A stretch of DNA of 41,344 nucleotides from SFWF01 sp045591645 (GTDB lineage: Bacteria; Bacillota; Clostridia; Oscillospirales; Acutalibacteraceae): assembly GCA_045591645.1 (NCBI GenBank), contig JAZNTG010000003.1, forward strand, positions 1 through 41,344, given 5' to 3'. The position numbers and the translations under genes are program-made. Positions 32,094 through 40,555 of the stretch are shown piece by piece. The notes beneath the pieces are model-generated. The model did not search any database. It had not been told where the DNA came from and saw only the letters and a list, made by a program, of their open reading frames with translations. Within the stretch, counting starts at the first letter, position 1. Each line of letters starts with the position of its first letter.

Positions 32094-32119
32094 GGTAATA
32101 TTCATACGAGGTGATTAGT

Positions 32120-32347
32120 ATGAATATTAGTGAAAGATTAAGAGCACTTAGAGAAGATAGAGAACCGCCGATTAATCAAACAGAGTTGGGAAAGGCATTA
32201 AATAAAAGCCAAAAAGCAATTTCCAGATTAGAAACAGGAACTGCACATCTACAGGAAGACGACCTTATAGCATACTGTAAATTCTTTAATGTTTCCGCAG
32301 ACTATATACTTGGATTGCCAAAAGGACTGAAATATCCCGAAAGATAA
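32120..32347 (+). CDS. XRE-family HTH transcriptional regulator
   Basis: A small DNA-binding protein of 75 residues made almost entirely of one lambda-repressor-like helix-turn-helix: ISERLRALREDREPPINQTE, then LGKALNKSQKAISRLETG (recognition helix), and YCKFFNVSADYILGLP, the usual end of the Cro/C1 domain. There is no effector or protease domain. GAGGTG lies 7 bases before the ATG at 32120; the GTG at 32111 is part of that site. A palindrome upstream suggests self-control. No toxin or phage gene adjoins it. rbr follows with its own promoter, so control of rbr is possible but not shown. Confidence 0.88.
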   Translation: MNISERLRALREDREPPINQTELGKALNKSQKAISRLETGTAHLQEDDLIAYCKFFNVSADYILGLPKGLKYPER

Positions 32348-32360
32348 GATTAAAAAAGTA

Positions 32361-32388
32361 TTGACAAATTTTAAAAAAGGTTTATAAT
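32361..32388 (+). promoter_or_regulatory. Promoter of rubrerythrin gene
   Basis: TTGACA (32361-32366), 16-base spacer, TATAAT (32383-32388), near consensus, as expected for an abundant protein. I see only half of a possible PerR box. Confidence 0.9.
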
Positions 32389-32433
32389 AAAAACAGTAAC
32401 AATTACTACTTTGATTTGAAGGAGATTTTGACT

Positions 32434-32967
32434 ATGAAATATGCAGGAACAAAGACCGAACAGAACCTCTGGACCGCTTTTGCGGGCGAGAGTCAGGCAA
32501 GAAACAAGTATACATACTTTGCATCGGTAGCAAAGAAGGAGGGCTATGAGCAGATCTCTGCTATCTTCCAGAAGACTGCAGATAACGAAAAGGAACACGC
32601 TAAAATGTGGTTTAAGGAGCTCGGAGAGCTCGGCGACACCGCAAAGAACCTTCTTGCCGCCGCTGAGGGCGAGAATTATGAGTGGACCGATATGTACGAT
32701 ACCTTTGCAAAAGAGGCGGACGAGGAAGGCTTCCCCGAGCTTGCTGCTAAATTCCGTGCAGTAGCCGCTATCGAGAAGAGCCATGAGGAAAGATACAGAG
32801 CACTTCTTTCAAATGTTGAGATGCAGAAGGTATTTGAAAAGAGCGAGGAAACTATGTGGGAGTGCCGCAACTGCGGACATCTCGTTATGGGTAAAAAGGC
32901 TCCCGAGGTGTGCCCCGTCTGCGCTCATCCGAAGTCATATTTTGAAGTCAGAGCAGAAAACTATTAA
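32434..32967 (+). CDS. rbr: Rubrerythrin
   Basis: A non-haem di-iron peroxidase that removes hydrogen peroxide in anaerobes, taking electrons from NAD(P)H via rubredoxin-like carriers. 177 residues. The ferritin-like four-helix domain (1-135) supplies iron ligands Glu19, Glu52 with His56 (NEKEH) and Glu114 with His117 (EKSH). The C-terminal rubredoxin-like domain has Cys144, Cys147, Cys160 and Cys163 (CRNCGH, CPVCAH). AAGGAG lies 10 bases before the ATG at 32434; the TTG at 32416 overlaps that site. Strong own promoter and terminator. It marks the organism as an anaerobe that meets oxygen at times. Confidence 0.97.
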   Translation: MKYAGTKTEQNLWTAFAGESQARNKYTYFASVAKKEGYEQISAIFQKTADNEKEHAKMWFKELGELGDTAKNLLAAAEGENYEWTDMYDTFAKEADEEGFPELAAKFRAVAAIEKSHEERYRALLSNVEMQKVFEKSEETMWECRNCGHLVMGKKAPEVCPVCAHPKSYFEVRAENY

Positions 32968-32980
32968 TAAGAATAATTAA

Positions 32981-33006
32981 AGCGGATAGCCTCGGCTATC
33001 CGCTCA
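32981..33006. terminator. Terminator between rbr and galM (convergent)
   Basis: AGCGGATAGCC-TC-GGCTATCCGCT (32981-33004) with CAATTTTTATTTT after it on the plus strand. It serves rbr and probably also the converging galM transcript. Confidence 0.85.
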
Positions 33007-33010
33007 ATTT

Positions 33011-34054
33011 TTATTTTACACTTGCCTTGTAAATAGTTTTTGAATAGTACTTTTCTCCTGCCCTCAGTACCGCTGACGTAACATAGGGGATGTTGGGCGC
33101 ATCGGGGTAGCCTTGTGTTTCAAGACAGACAGCTGCATATTTATCGAGCTTTGTGCCTTTTTTTCCGACAGTGTCGATAAATGCCGAGGTATAGACCTGA
33201 ACACCTATCTGGTCGGTATAGCAGTCAAGAGTAATTCCGTTGTCGACACAGTGTATTGAAGAGTTCAGATATAATTCATCTCTTGACGCTTTACAGGGGA
33301 AGAAGTTGTCGATACCGTTATTTGTATGTGCTATATCTGGGTCGCCGCTCAGCAGTATGTCCTTTAAAAGGACAGGCTTTCGAAAATCGAAAACAGTATC
33401 CCTTACAGGTCTGATAAGACCCGTAAAGAGTGCATCATGGTCAACAACACCGTAAGCGTCAGCCTTGACCTGTAAAGAGTGGTTAAGTATAGATTTTCCG
33501 CTTGTTGCACCGTTAAGATTAAAATACGAATGGTTTGTGAAGCCTGCAACCGTATCCTTATCGCACTCTGCAAAATACTCTATAGTAAGCTCTGTATCGC
33601 AGAGAGTATATTTTACAGTGAACTTTAGATTTCCCGGAAAGCCTTCTTCACCGTCTTTTGAGAGAATTGAGCCTGCAATCCAGTTTTCACCAAATTCTAT
33701 ATCGTACATTCTGAAGCTAAAGCCCGTATATCCGCCGTGCAGACAGTTTTTGCCGTTGTTATTTCTCGGCAAAGTGTATTCGGTTCCGTTAAGAGTGAAT
33801 TTTCCGCCTGCGATTCGGTTACCGAAGCGTCCGACAGTAGCACCGAAATAAGTACCTCTGTCATTATCGTAGCCTGCGGCATCGTCATAACCGAGCACGA
33901 TATCGGTCATAACTCCGTATTCATCAGGGACAAAAAAACTCACAAGGTTTGCACCGAAGTCGGATATTGAAGCTGTAGCCTTTCCGCTGTCAATGGTGTA
34001 AAGGGTTACCTGCTCGCCTTTGTTGGTCATCCCGAATCCTCTTGTAGTTACCAT
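33011..34054 (-). CDS. galM: Aldose 1-epimerase (galactose mutarotase)
   Basis: Interconverts alpha and beta anomers of galactose or glucose for sugar catabolism. 347 residues in a beta-sandwich fold. It shows TYFGATVGRFGNRIAGGKF, the catalytic His in NHSYFNLNGA, CLHGGYTGFS and the catalytic Glu region in CLETQGYPDAPN. GAGGAGG precedes the ATG. It begins 17 bases after yhaN on the same strand, so it is the last gene of a yhaO-yhaN-galM transcript; a sugar epimerase with a nuclease pair is an odd mix without evident functional link. No Leloir-pathway genes (galK, galT, galE) adjoin it. Confidence 0.95.
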   Translation of the reverse strand: MVTTRGFGMTNKGEQVTLYTIDSGKATASISDFGANLVSFFVPDEYGVMTDIVLGYDDAAGYDNDRGTYFGATVGRFGNRIAGGKFTLNGTEYTLPRNNNGKNCLHGGYTGFSFRMYDIEFGENWIAGSILSKDGEEGFPGNLKFTVKYTLCDTELTIEYFAECDKDTVAGFTNHSYFNLNGATSGKSILNHSLQVKADAYGVVDHDALFTGLIRPVRDTVFDFRKPVLLKDILLSGDPDIAHTNNGIDNFFPCKASRDELYLNSSIHCVDNGITLDCYTDQIGVQVYTSAFIDTVGKKGTKLDKYAAVCLETQGYPDAPNIPYVTSAVLRAGEKYYSKTIYKASVK

Positions 34055-34071
34055 AAATATTCCTCCTCTGC

Positions 34072-36444
34072 TTACATAATTATTGTATTTATAGCTAACT
34101 TTTCAGCCGTGTTTTTTATATTGGTGTGGCAGGTGAAGAGAATAAGCTGGTGCTCATTTGAAAATTCACGTAGGAATTTCATTGCTTTTTCAGCTCTCTT
34201 ATCATCATATTGAGCAAGGCTGTCGTCCATTATAAGCGGCAAAGCGTCCCTATCCTCGCTGATTAGCTTTATAAGTGCTAATCTGAGCGACAGATAAGCC
34301 TGATCAACCGTGCCCGCACTTAAAAACTGCCATTCGCGAGCTGTGAACACACCGTCGCGGTTGACACTTATGTCAAGCTCCTTAGAAATGTCGAGGGATG
34401 AATATGCGTTATCGGTCAGCGCTGAAAAGATTCTTGATGTATCGGCTTCAAGTGCTCCGCCAAAGCTTTGACGCATAGCGGCTGCGGCTTCATTCAGAGC
34501 TTCAAGTGCTATATCTGTCGAAAGGCAGAATTCCCTTTGAGCTGTAATGTTTCTTTCAAGCTCTGCTTTTTTGAGCTCAAGCACAGGAACAGTCCTGCCG
34601 CCCGAGGTAACAGCCTTTAGCTTACCCTTTAAAGTAGCCAGCTCCTCGCGTATTTTGCCTGACTCAAGGGTGAAGGACTTTATTTTATCCTTTGCAGACT
34701 CGGCTTCTTCAGGGGTTATATCCCTAAGAGTTTCATCTGCGTTTAGGTCGTTCAGTCGGGTGACAGCCTCCTCATAGCTCTGACAGTTGGTCGAATCAGC
34801 GGCTAAATTGCGCATTATATCTGCTGAGGACAGCTCGCCGAGAAGGCGTTCGATTTCTGCCGCTATTTCTAAAGCATCAGACTTATGGGCAACGTGACCG
34901 AAGGGCTTGCAAAGAGCGGACAGTGCGCTTTCGGCATCAAGCAGCTGAGATCTTACACTAATAACTTCCTCTTGCTTTGTGAGAAGCTCAGCCTGTTTAG
35001 CGGAGAGTAACGCTTTTTTACCGCCCTGCTCGATAAGCTGGGTATTTATCTCGCTGCTGACATTACGAAGCTCATCCTCCGCGGCGACAATTCTCTTTAG
35101 TATGCCGTCGAGCTCGCTCTGAGTTTTTATAAGCTGTTCGCTGATATCGCTGTCCGATACCGAGCGTCTCAGAACAAAGCTGAGTATAAAGAGTACAAGA
35201 CCGACTGCCGCACCGACTATCTCTCCGTATAAAAGGGGAGTATTGTACCTTACAGTGAATGCGGAGGCAACACCAAATATGAATATGAGCGCCAAACCTA
35301 TTATCAAAAGAGCAAGATTAGTTTTTTTCTGAGGCTTTGCCGACGAGGCTATCTGCAGCGCCGTCAGTGTTTCTCGTACCTTATTTGCACGGCTGTCAAG
35401 CTCATAAAGACGGTTTTCAAGCTCCTGCTTTCGGACATTCAATGACTCGGACAATGAGCTTTTATCGTCAACCGAGAGAGCGTTTAGTTCATTTTTAACA
35501 GCTTCTACTGCACTGTTTTTATCGTCAAGCGATTTTTCAAAAGCAGTAACAGCGCTTACCGCCTCTTTGATACGGTCGGCATATTGCTTGGTAGCATAGC
35601 TGCCGTCCCCAAGTGCCAGCGCCCCTTTTGCTTTTTCGCCTGCCTTGCAGGCTTCGATATATTTGGTCAGATTGGCGCGTTTTTTAAAGAGATCTGCCTT
35701 TTTCATAATCGCAAAAAGCCGGTCACCCTCAGCTTTTACGGCCCGAGCTTCGCGTTCCTTTTCGACAATCAAAGCTTCAAGCGCGGCAGCTTCCTTTTCA
35801 CGTTCACGTGCGGCTTTCATCTCCTCGTCAAGTTCAGAGAGCTCGGCTACGGCCTTATCATAGCTACCTATCTTCTTGCTTTTAGACATAAGCGCTTCCT
35901 TGGCTTTTCTGAGGCGGGAAGCAACTAATTCCTGAGAAATGTCTTCATTACCGCTGGAGGCGATGTTGGAAAGTCTTCCGTTTATTTCGCTCTCTGCGGC
36001 GGCATCCTTTGCGGGAGCTCCGAGAGAGCCGATAAACACGCTCTTTTCAAAAGCGGCTTCACTGAGTCCGAAAACGGAGCTTCCTATGTCACCTTTGCCC
36101 GAGACGCTTTCACTAATTTCAAGATCAATGTTTGTAAGGGTTATTCTATCGGTGGAATTTGAGCCTTTGAATTCTCTATCCAAACGATAGTTTTTGCCCT
36201 TATGAGAGAACTCGATGCTTCCCGCCATAAGCGTTGAATCCCACGGCATATATTTCTTGCGAAGATTCTTCAGCGTATCTGAAACTCTTCCGCCGTTGCC
36301 GTAAAACATCATTTTAATAAAGGACATAACGGTGGATTTGCCTGCTTCATTCTCGCCGTAAATAACATTAAAGCCGTCCGAAAAGTCCATTTTGTAGTTT
36401 TTTAATTTACCGAAGGAAACGATATTTACAGATTTAATCTTCAT
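34072..36444 (-). CDS. yhaN: YhaN-like AAA ATPase with SbcC-type layout and two membrane segments
   Basis: An SMC/Rad50-like ATPase of 790 residues, presumed to work with the nuclease encoded just upstream. The N-terminal half-site has YGENEAGKSTV (Walker A, 29-39). Long coiled coils follow (about 170-370 and 435-640). The C-terminal half-site has LSAGT in place of LSGG and LPLIMDDSLAQYDD (Walker B). Between the coils there is no Cys-x-x-Cys zinc hook. Instead two hydrophobic helices (about 376-396 and 403-425) form a membrane hairpin, as in YhaN of Bacillus. The frame opens at 36519, but GGAGGTGG and the conserved MKIKSVNIVSFG place the start at the ATG at 36444, overlapping the nuclease gene by 11 bases. 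Confidence 0.88.
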   Translation of the reverse strand: MKIKSVNIVSFGKLKNYKMDFSDGFNVIYGENEAGKSTVMSFIKMMFYGNGGRVSDTLKNLRKKYMPWDSTLMAGSIEFSHKGKNYRLDREFKGSNSTDRITLTNIDLEISESVSGKGDIGSSVFGLSEAAFEKSVFIGSLGAPAKDAAAESEINGRLSNIASSGNEDISQELVASRLRKAKEALMSKSKKIGSYDKAVAELSELDEEMKAAREREKEAAALEALIVEKEREARAVKAEGDRLFAIMKKADLFKKRANLTKYIEACKAGEKAKGALALGDGSYATKQYADRIKEAVSAVTAFEKSLDDKNSAVEAVKNELNALSVDDKSSLSESLNVRKQELENRLYELDSRANKVRETLTALQIASSAKPQKKTNLALLIIGLALIFIFGVASAFTVRYNTPLLYGEIVGAAVGLVLFILSFVLRRSVSDSDISEQLIKTQSELDGILKRIVAAEDELRNVSSEINTQLIEQGGKKALLSAKQAELLTKQEEVISVRSQLLDAESALSALCKPFGHVAHKSDALEIAAEIERLLGELSSADIMRNLAADSTNCQSYEEAVTRLNDLNADETLRDITPEEAESAKDKIKSFTLESGKIREELATLKGKLKAVTSGGRTVPVLELKKAELERNITAQREFCLSTDIALEALNEAAAAMRQSFGGALEADTSRIFSALTDNAYSSLDISKELDISVNRDGVFTAREWQFLSAGTVDQAYLSLRLALIKLISEDRDALPLIMDDSLAQYDDKRAEKAMKFLREFSNEHQLILFTCHTNIKNTAEKLAINTIIM

Positions 36445-37564
36445 TATATGCCACCTCCGAATCAAAAGCACCGAGCCCGAGGTATAATGCCGATTCATAG
36501 ATCGGCTTATCTGTCTCATTTGCCGCAGCTATTTTTTGGAGCATTTTCTTCACAAAAACACCCCTGAGCGAAACCTCATTTTTAAGCAGATCAAGGTCAT
36601 ATGCTTTTTTTGTGCGATCCTTCACCTTTACAAAATAAAGCTTATCCTTCAAAATCTGTAGAATTTCCGCAGTTTTTAATGTGATGCTTTGGTCGAGCGA
36701 GCCCGTAAGAATGATTTTATAAAGATCGTTTTCAAAGCCCTCGCCATATGTGACAAAAAGCTTTTTGAGTACGATATCTGCGGCATTTATTGAAGAGGTC
36801 ACAGAGGAAACGTCAATTTTTTCTGTCCTGTGCACACGGCGACATAGTTTTACGAAAGAAAGCTCGCAAGAGTCCTTTGAGAGTATACCTGCATATCCGC
36901 CGTGAACACCCTCTTCGTCAAAGCCCTGACCCTCGGGAGAGCCTGGGTATGACAGATAGGTGCTACCAAGCTTGGATATTCCCGTACGCTTATGTATATG
37001 GCCGAGAGCCAAATAATTTACGCCCGAGTTTTCAATAAACTCTTTGCCGATAGGGTTGTAAGGACTGTTCTTATCTGCGCCGAGGTCGGCGTGTAAGAGC
37101 ATTATATTCACAAAACCGTCCTCTGGAAGAACGGTGTTAAACTCACAAGGCTCCATAGAAGAATGAGCGAACGAACGGCCGATAACACGAACGCCGAGGT
37201 CACGAAACTCTTTTATCTCATATTCGGTGCCGAAAACATAGAGATTTTCGGGCAGAGCTGAAGACTTCATAGGTGACGCGGCATCAAGCGGATCGTGATT
37301 GCCTGCGACATACAAAAATTTCACTTCGGGAGCCGAGGATATATACTCAAAAACTGACGGTGCAAACTCTGCCGCCGCGGTATTTGAGTCGAAAAGATCT
37401 CCCGCAATAAGACATATTTCGACATTATTATCCTTGCAGTAACCGACTATTTTACTAAAAACCGACGCTACTTCAAAACGGCGCTCAATAGCTTTGCTCC
37501 TGAGATAAGAAACCTCTGCGCCGATATGAAGATCAGCGGTGTGAAATATTTTAACAGTAGACAA
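36434..37564 (-). CDS. yhaO: YhaO-like DNA repair exonuclease (SbcD/Mre11-type phosphoesterase)
   Basis: A metal-dependent nuclease of 376 residues. Calcineurin-type phosphoesterase motifs in order are HTADLHIG (8-15), IAGDLFDSN, YVAGNHDPLD, LLHADLG and LALGHIHKR, which together bind two Mn2+. A C-terminal region of about 130 residues follows, as in Mre11/SbcD capping domains. The start is TTG at 37564 with GGAGG 8 bases before it; the next ATG would remove the HTADLH motif. It has its own promoter (37596-37624) and overlaps the ATPase gene by 11 bases, so both subunits are made together. Likely role: processing of broken or stalled DNA ends near the membrane. Confidence 0.92.
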   Translation of the reverse strand: MSTVKIFHTADLHIGAEVSYLRSKAIERRFEVASVFSKIVGYCKDNNVEICLIAGDLFDSNTAAAEFAPSVFEYISSAPEVKFLYVAGNHDPLDAASPMKSSALPENLYVFGTEYEIKEFRDLGVRVIGRSFAHSSMEPCEFNTVLPEDGFVNIMLLHADLGADKNSPYNPIGKEFIENSGVNYLALGHIHKRTGISKLGSTYLSYPGSPEGQGFDEEGVHGGYAGILSKDSCELSFVKLCRRVHRTEKIDVSSVTSSINAADIVLKKLFVTYGEGFENDLYKIILTGSLDQSITLKTAEILQILKDKLYFVKVKDRTKKAYDLDLLKNEVSLRGVFVKKMLQKIAAANETDKPIYESALYLGLGAFDSEVAYNED

Positions 37565-37595
37565 TTATTCTACCTCCGTTACAACTTATATATAA

Positions 37596-37624
37596 ATAAT
37601 AACATTATAATTTCTGTTTATCAA
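37596..37624 (-). promoter_or_regulatory. Promoter of yhaO-yhaN-galM
   Basis: TTGATA (37619-37624), 17-base spacer, TATTAT (37596-37601) on the minus strand. It starts a few bases from the divergent plus-strand promoter. Confidence 0.7.
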
Positions 37625-37631
37625 GAAGATA

Positions 37632-37660
37632 TTGCGTAAATCTTAATAATATAGTATAAT
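37632..37660 (+). promoter_or_regulatory. Promoter of DUF951-prfA operon
   Basis: TTGCGT (37632-37637), 17-base spacer, TATAAT (37655-37660), about 30 bases before the first gene. Confidence 0.75.
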
Positions 37661-37690
37661 GTTATAATAAATTAAAAGGGGGCGAAGGCT

Positions 37691-37885
37691 TTGCCGATGG
37701 ATGTAAGGGTAGGAGATACCCTGCTTATGAAGAAAAAACACCCCTGCGGAGCGAATACCTTCGCAGTCCTCCGCATAGGAATGGACTTCAAAATTCGCTG
37801 TACGGGTTGCGGCCACGAGGTAATGGCACCGAGGGTGAATATTGAAAAGAATATTAAAAAAATAATTCGCGAAGACGGAGAGTAA
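37691..37885 (+). CDS. DUF951 family zinc-ribbon-like small protein
   Basis: A protein of 64 residues: VRVGDTLLMKKKHPCGANTF, then a hydrophobic strand, and CTGCGHEVMAPRVNIEKNI. The paired Cys (HPCG, CTGCGH) suggest a metal-binding ribbon. This matches DUF951, which in Firmicutes often sits by translation or replication genes; its role is not known. AAGGGGG sits 8 bases before the TTG at 37691 and 14 before the ATG at 37697, so the TTG start is preferred. prfA begins 3 bases after its stop, pointing to a shared transcript and perhaps a link to translation. Confidence 0.9.
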   Translation: MPMDVRVGDTLLMKKKHPCGANTFAVLRIGMDFKIRCTGCGHEVMAPRVNIEKNIKKIIREDGE

Positions 37886-37888
37886 TAT

Positions 37889-38962
37889 ATGTTTGACAAA
37901 CTGGCATTTGTAGAAAAGCGATTTGAGGAGATAAACGGACTTTTGTCTACTCCCGAGGTTGTTTCCGACAACGAGCTATTCAAAAAATTAATGAAAGAGC
38001 ATAAGGAGCTTTCTCCCGTTGTGGAAAAGTTCCGCGAATATACTGTGGCAAAAAATGCCGAGGAAGAGGCTAAAGGGCTGCTTGACGAGGGCGGACTTGA
38101 TAAGGATTTCAAGGAGCTTGTAGAAGAGGAATATCTGACCGCTAAAGAGGATATTGCCCGTATCGGCGAAGAGCTGAAAATTTTACTGCTTCCAAAGGAC
38201 CCGAATGATGACCGAAATGTTATCGTTGAAATACGCGGAGGAGCCGGCGGAGAGGAATCTGCTCTTTTTGCACATTCTCTCTTCCGAATGTACTCAATGT
38301 ATGCCGAGTCCAAGCGTTTTAAGGTCGATGTTATAAACCTTAATGAAACCGAGCTTGGCGGCTGCAAGGAAGTCAGCTTTATGATTGAGGGTGAGGGCGC
38401 ATATTCACGTTTTAAGTACGAAAGCGGCGTGCACCGCGTTCAAAGAGTTCCCGAGACCGAGAGCTCGGGTAGAATTCACACCTCAACTGTAACTGTAGCG
38501 GTGCTTCCCGAGGCTGAGGATGTTGAGATCGATATTAATCCTACCGACCTTCAGATAGATACCTTCCGTTCATCGGGCGCAGGCGGTCAGCATATCAACA
38601 AAACCGAATCGGCTATCCGTATTACACATATTCCGACAGGACTTGTGGTCGAGTGTCAGGATGAGCGCAGTCAGTTTAAGAACAAGGATAAGGCGATGAA
38701 GGTTCTGCGTTCCCGCCTTTATGAAATGGAGCAGGCAAAACAGAATGAAGCGATCGCTTCCGACCGTAAGGCTCAGGTCGGAACGGGAGACCGAAGCGAG
38801 CGTATTCGTACCTATAACTATCCGCAAGGCAGAGTTACCGACCACAGAATAGGTCTGACCCTTTACAAAATAGACCAGATATTAAACGGCGACCTTGATG
38901 AGGTGGTAGATTCTCTTATCACATATTACAGAGCAGAGATGCTGAAATCTGATGAGGAATAA
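37889..38962 (+). CDS. prfA: Peptide chain release factor 1
   Basis: Recognises UAA and UAG stop codons and releases the finished protein. 357 residues. It has the PxT-type codon-reading motif PET (188-190) in VQRVPETESSGRIHTS, where RF2 has SPF, and the GGQ loop SSGAGGQHINKTESA (232-234 is GGQ). It is full length. The usual partner prmC (GGQ methyltransferase) does not follow directly; tsaC-coaE does, sharing one base (TAATG at 38960-38964). Together DUF951, prfA and tsaC-coaE form a compact translation-linked operon. Confidence 0.97.
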   Translation: MFDKLAFVEKRFEEINGLLSTPEVVSDNELFKKLMKEHKELSPVVEKFREYTVAKNAEEEAKGLLDEGGLDKDFKELVEEEYLTAKEDIARIGEELKILLLPKDPNDDRNVIVEIRGGAGGEESALFAHSLFRMYSMYAESKRFKVDVINLNETELGGCKEVSFMIEGEGAYSRFKYESGVHRVQRVPETESSGRIHTSTVTVAVLPEAEDVEIDINPTDLQIDTFRSSGAGGQHINKTESAIRITHIPTGLVVECQDERSQFKNKDKAMKVLRSRLYEMEQAKQNEAIASDRKAQVGTGDRSERIRTYNYPQGRVTDHRIGLTLYKIDQILNGDLDEVVDSLITYYRAEMLKSDEE

Positions 38963-40551
38963 TGAAAACCTTAAGATTAAATGATGATTTAAAGGGTATA
39001 AAAACCGCGGCAGAAATACTCGAAAACGGCGGAATAGTCGCAATTCCGACCGAAACGGTCTACGGACTTGCCGCTTCTGCCTATGATGATAACGCTATTA
39101 AAAAGGTGTTTGAGGCTAAGGGCAGACCGCAGGATAACCCCCTTATAGTCCATATTGCAGATATATCTCAGATACACGATATAGTAAGCGATTTTAATGA
39201 GAAGGCTGAGGAGCTGGCAGATCGCTTCTGGCCGGGTCCGCTGACAATGGTGCTGCCACGAACCGACCGCGTTGCCGAGAGCGTTTCGGCGGGGCTCGAT
39301 ACAGTCGCCGTCAGAATGCCGTCGAATGAGGTTGCAAGAAAGATAATTAAAGAGAGCAAACTTCCGATTGCGGCGCCCTCTGCCAATCTTTCGGGCAGTC
39401 CAAGCCCCACCACCGCCGACCACGTTATTGCCGACCTTGACGGCAGAATAGACGCGGTAGTAGTATCGGGACATTCCGATGTCGGAGTGGAGTCTACCGT
39501 TGTGTCTCTCGCTGTAACACCGCCGAGGCTTCTCCGCCCGGGTCGTGTGACCGCGGAGGAGCTGTCACAAATTCTTCCCGACCTTGTTATTGATAAAGCA
39601 GTACTCGCTGAGCCCGAAAAGGGAGTAAAAGCGGCTTCTCCGGGAATGATGTATAAGCACTATTCGCCCAAGACCGAGGTTTATCTCGTTGAAGCCGAAA
39701 GCGAGGAGTTTGTCCGCTTTGTAAACGGCAAAACGAATGTGGCGGCAATCTGCTTTACAGAGGATATCGAAAAACTGAGCTGTCCCGCGCTTTCAATGGG
39801 AGACGCCGAGAATGAAGAAGAACAGGCAAGACTTATATTCGAACGGCTTCGCGAGAGCGATACTCTCGGTGTTAAAACTGTTTATGTTCACGCGCCCTCT
39901 AAAAGCGGCGTCGGACTTGCTATCTACAACCGACTGATACGAGCCGCAGGCTTTAAGGTCATAAAACCGAGGTTTATTATTGGTCTTACAGGCCCCACCG
40001 GCTCTGGAAAGACTACCGCCTGCAAAGCAGCCGAAGCTCTCGGCTTTTATGTTATCAACTGCGATAAGACTGCGCGAAAAGCGACTGAAAATGCCGAATG
40101 CTTAAAAGCGTTATCTTCAGTTTTCGGAAAAGATATTATAAATGAGGACGGCGCGCTTGACCGAAAGGCTCTCGCAGAGAAGGCGTTTAAAAGTAAGGAG
40201 CAGACCGAGCTTTTAAACAAAACGATCTTCCCCTTTATAACAAAGCTTGTTGAGGATGAGATCGAGAATTCGGGAAATAATAAAATATTGCTCGATGCGC
40301 CGACCTTATATGAAAGCGGTATAGATAAGCTTTGCTCTGCGGTAATTGTTGTTACGGCAGAAAAGTCTGTAAGGCTTGACCGCATAATAAAACGCGACGG
40401 CATTGACAAAGCGGCGGCAGAGCTGAGAATGTCTGCAGGCAAGGACGACGGTTATTATCAATCTAAAACACCGCATATTATTTATAACAACGGTGAAGAG
40501 GATAAACTGATCACAGAATTCACCGAACTACTTAATTCAATCGGAGGATAA
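38962..40551 (+). CDS. Fusion: threonylcarbamoyl-AMP synthase (TsaC/Sua5) + dephospho-CoA kinase (CoaE)
   Basis: One uninterrupted 529-residue frame encodes two enzymes. Residues 1-190 are the YrdC/Sua5 domain: IPTETVYGLAASA, KGRPQDNPLIVHI, FWPGPLTMVL, RMPSN and PIAAPSANLSG. It makes threonylcarbamoyl-AMP for tRNA t6A37. SPGMMYKHYSPKTEV (226-240) begins the Sua5-specific C-terminal domain, ending near 332. Residues 337-529 are a complete CoaE: GLTGPTGSGKT (P-loop, 341-351), INCDKTARK, DGALDRKAL, LLDAPTLYESGIDKLC and the late HIIYNNG. It phosphorylates dephospho-CoA to CoA. The join (KVIKPRFIIGLTG) has no stop or frameshift. The ATG overlaps the prfA stop by one base. CoaE shows small changes (GPT for GGI, NCD for DAD). 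Confidence 0.93.
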   Translation: MKTLRLNDDLKGIKTAAEILENGGIVAIPTETVYGLAASAYDDNAIKKVFEAKGRPQDNPLIVHIADISQIHDIVSDFNEKAEELADRFWPGPLTMVLPRTDRVAESVSAGLDTVAVRMPSNEVARKIIKESKLPIAAPSANLSGSPSPTTADHVIADLDGRIDAVVVSGHSDVGVESTVVSLAVTPPRLLRPGRVTAEELSQILPDLVIDKAVLAEPEKGVKAASPGMMYKHYSPKTEVYLVEAESEEFVRFVNGKTNVAAICFTEDIEKLSCPALSMGDAENEEEQARLIFERLRESDTLGVKTVYVHAPSKSGVGLAIYNRLIRAAGFKVIKPRFIIGLTGPTGSGKTTACKAAEALGFYVINCDKTARKATENAECLKALSSVFGKDIINEDGALDRKALAEKAFKSKEQTELLNKTIFPFITKLVEDEIENSGNNKILLDAPTLYESGIDKLCSAVIVVTAEKSVRLDRIIKRDGIDKAAAELRMSAGKDDGYYQSKTPHIIYNNGEEDKLITEFTELLNSIGG

Positions 40552-40555
40552 GGAT

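Noticed and set aside
32361..32433. PerR operator in front of rubrerythrin
   Set aside because: Only one half of the TTATAAT-type inverted repeat can be seen.
33465..33851. 128-codon plus-strand frame within galM
   Set aside because: Antisense shadow of a well supported enzyme gene; low-complexity composition and no start signal.
37672..38367. 231-codon minus-strand frame
   Set aside because: Ser/Phe-rich antisense shadow over DUF951 and prfA with no ribosome site.
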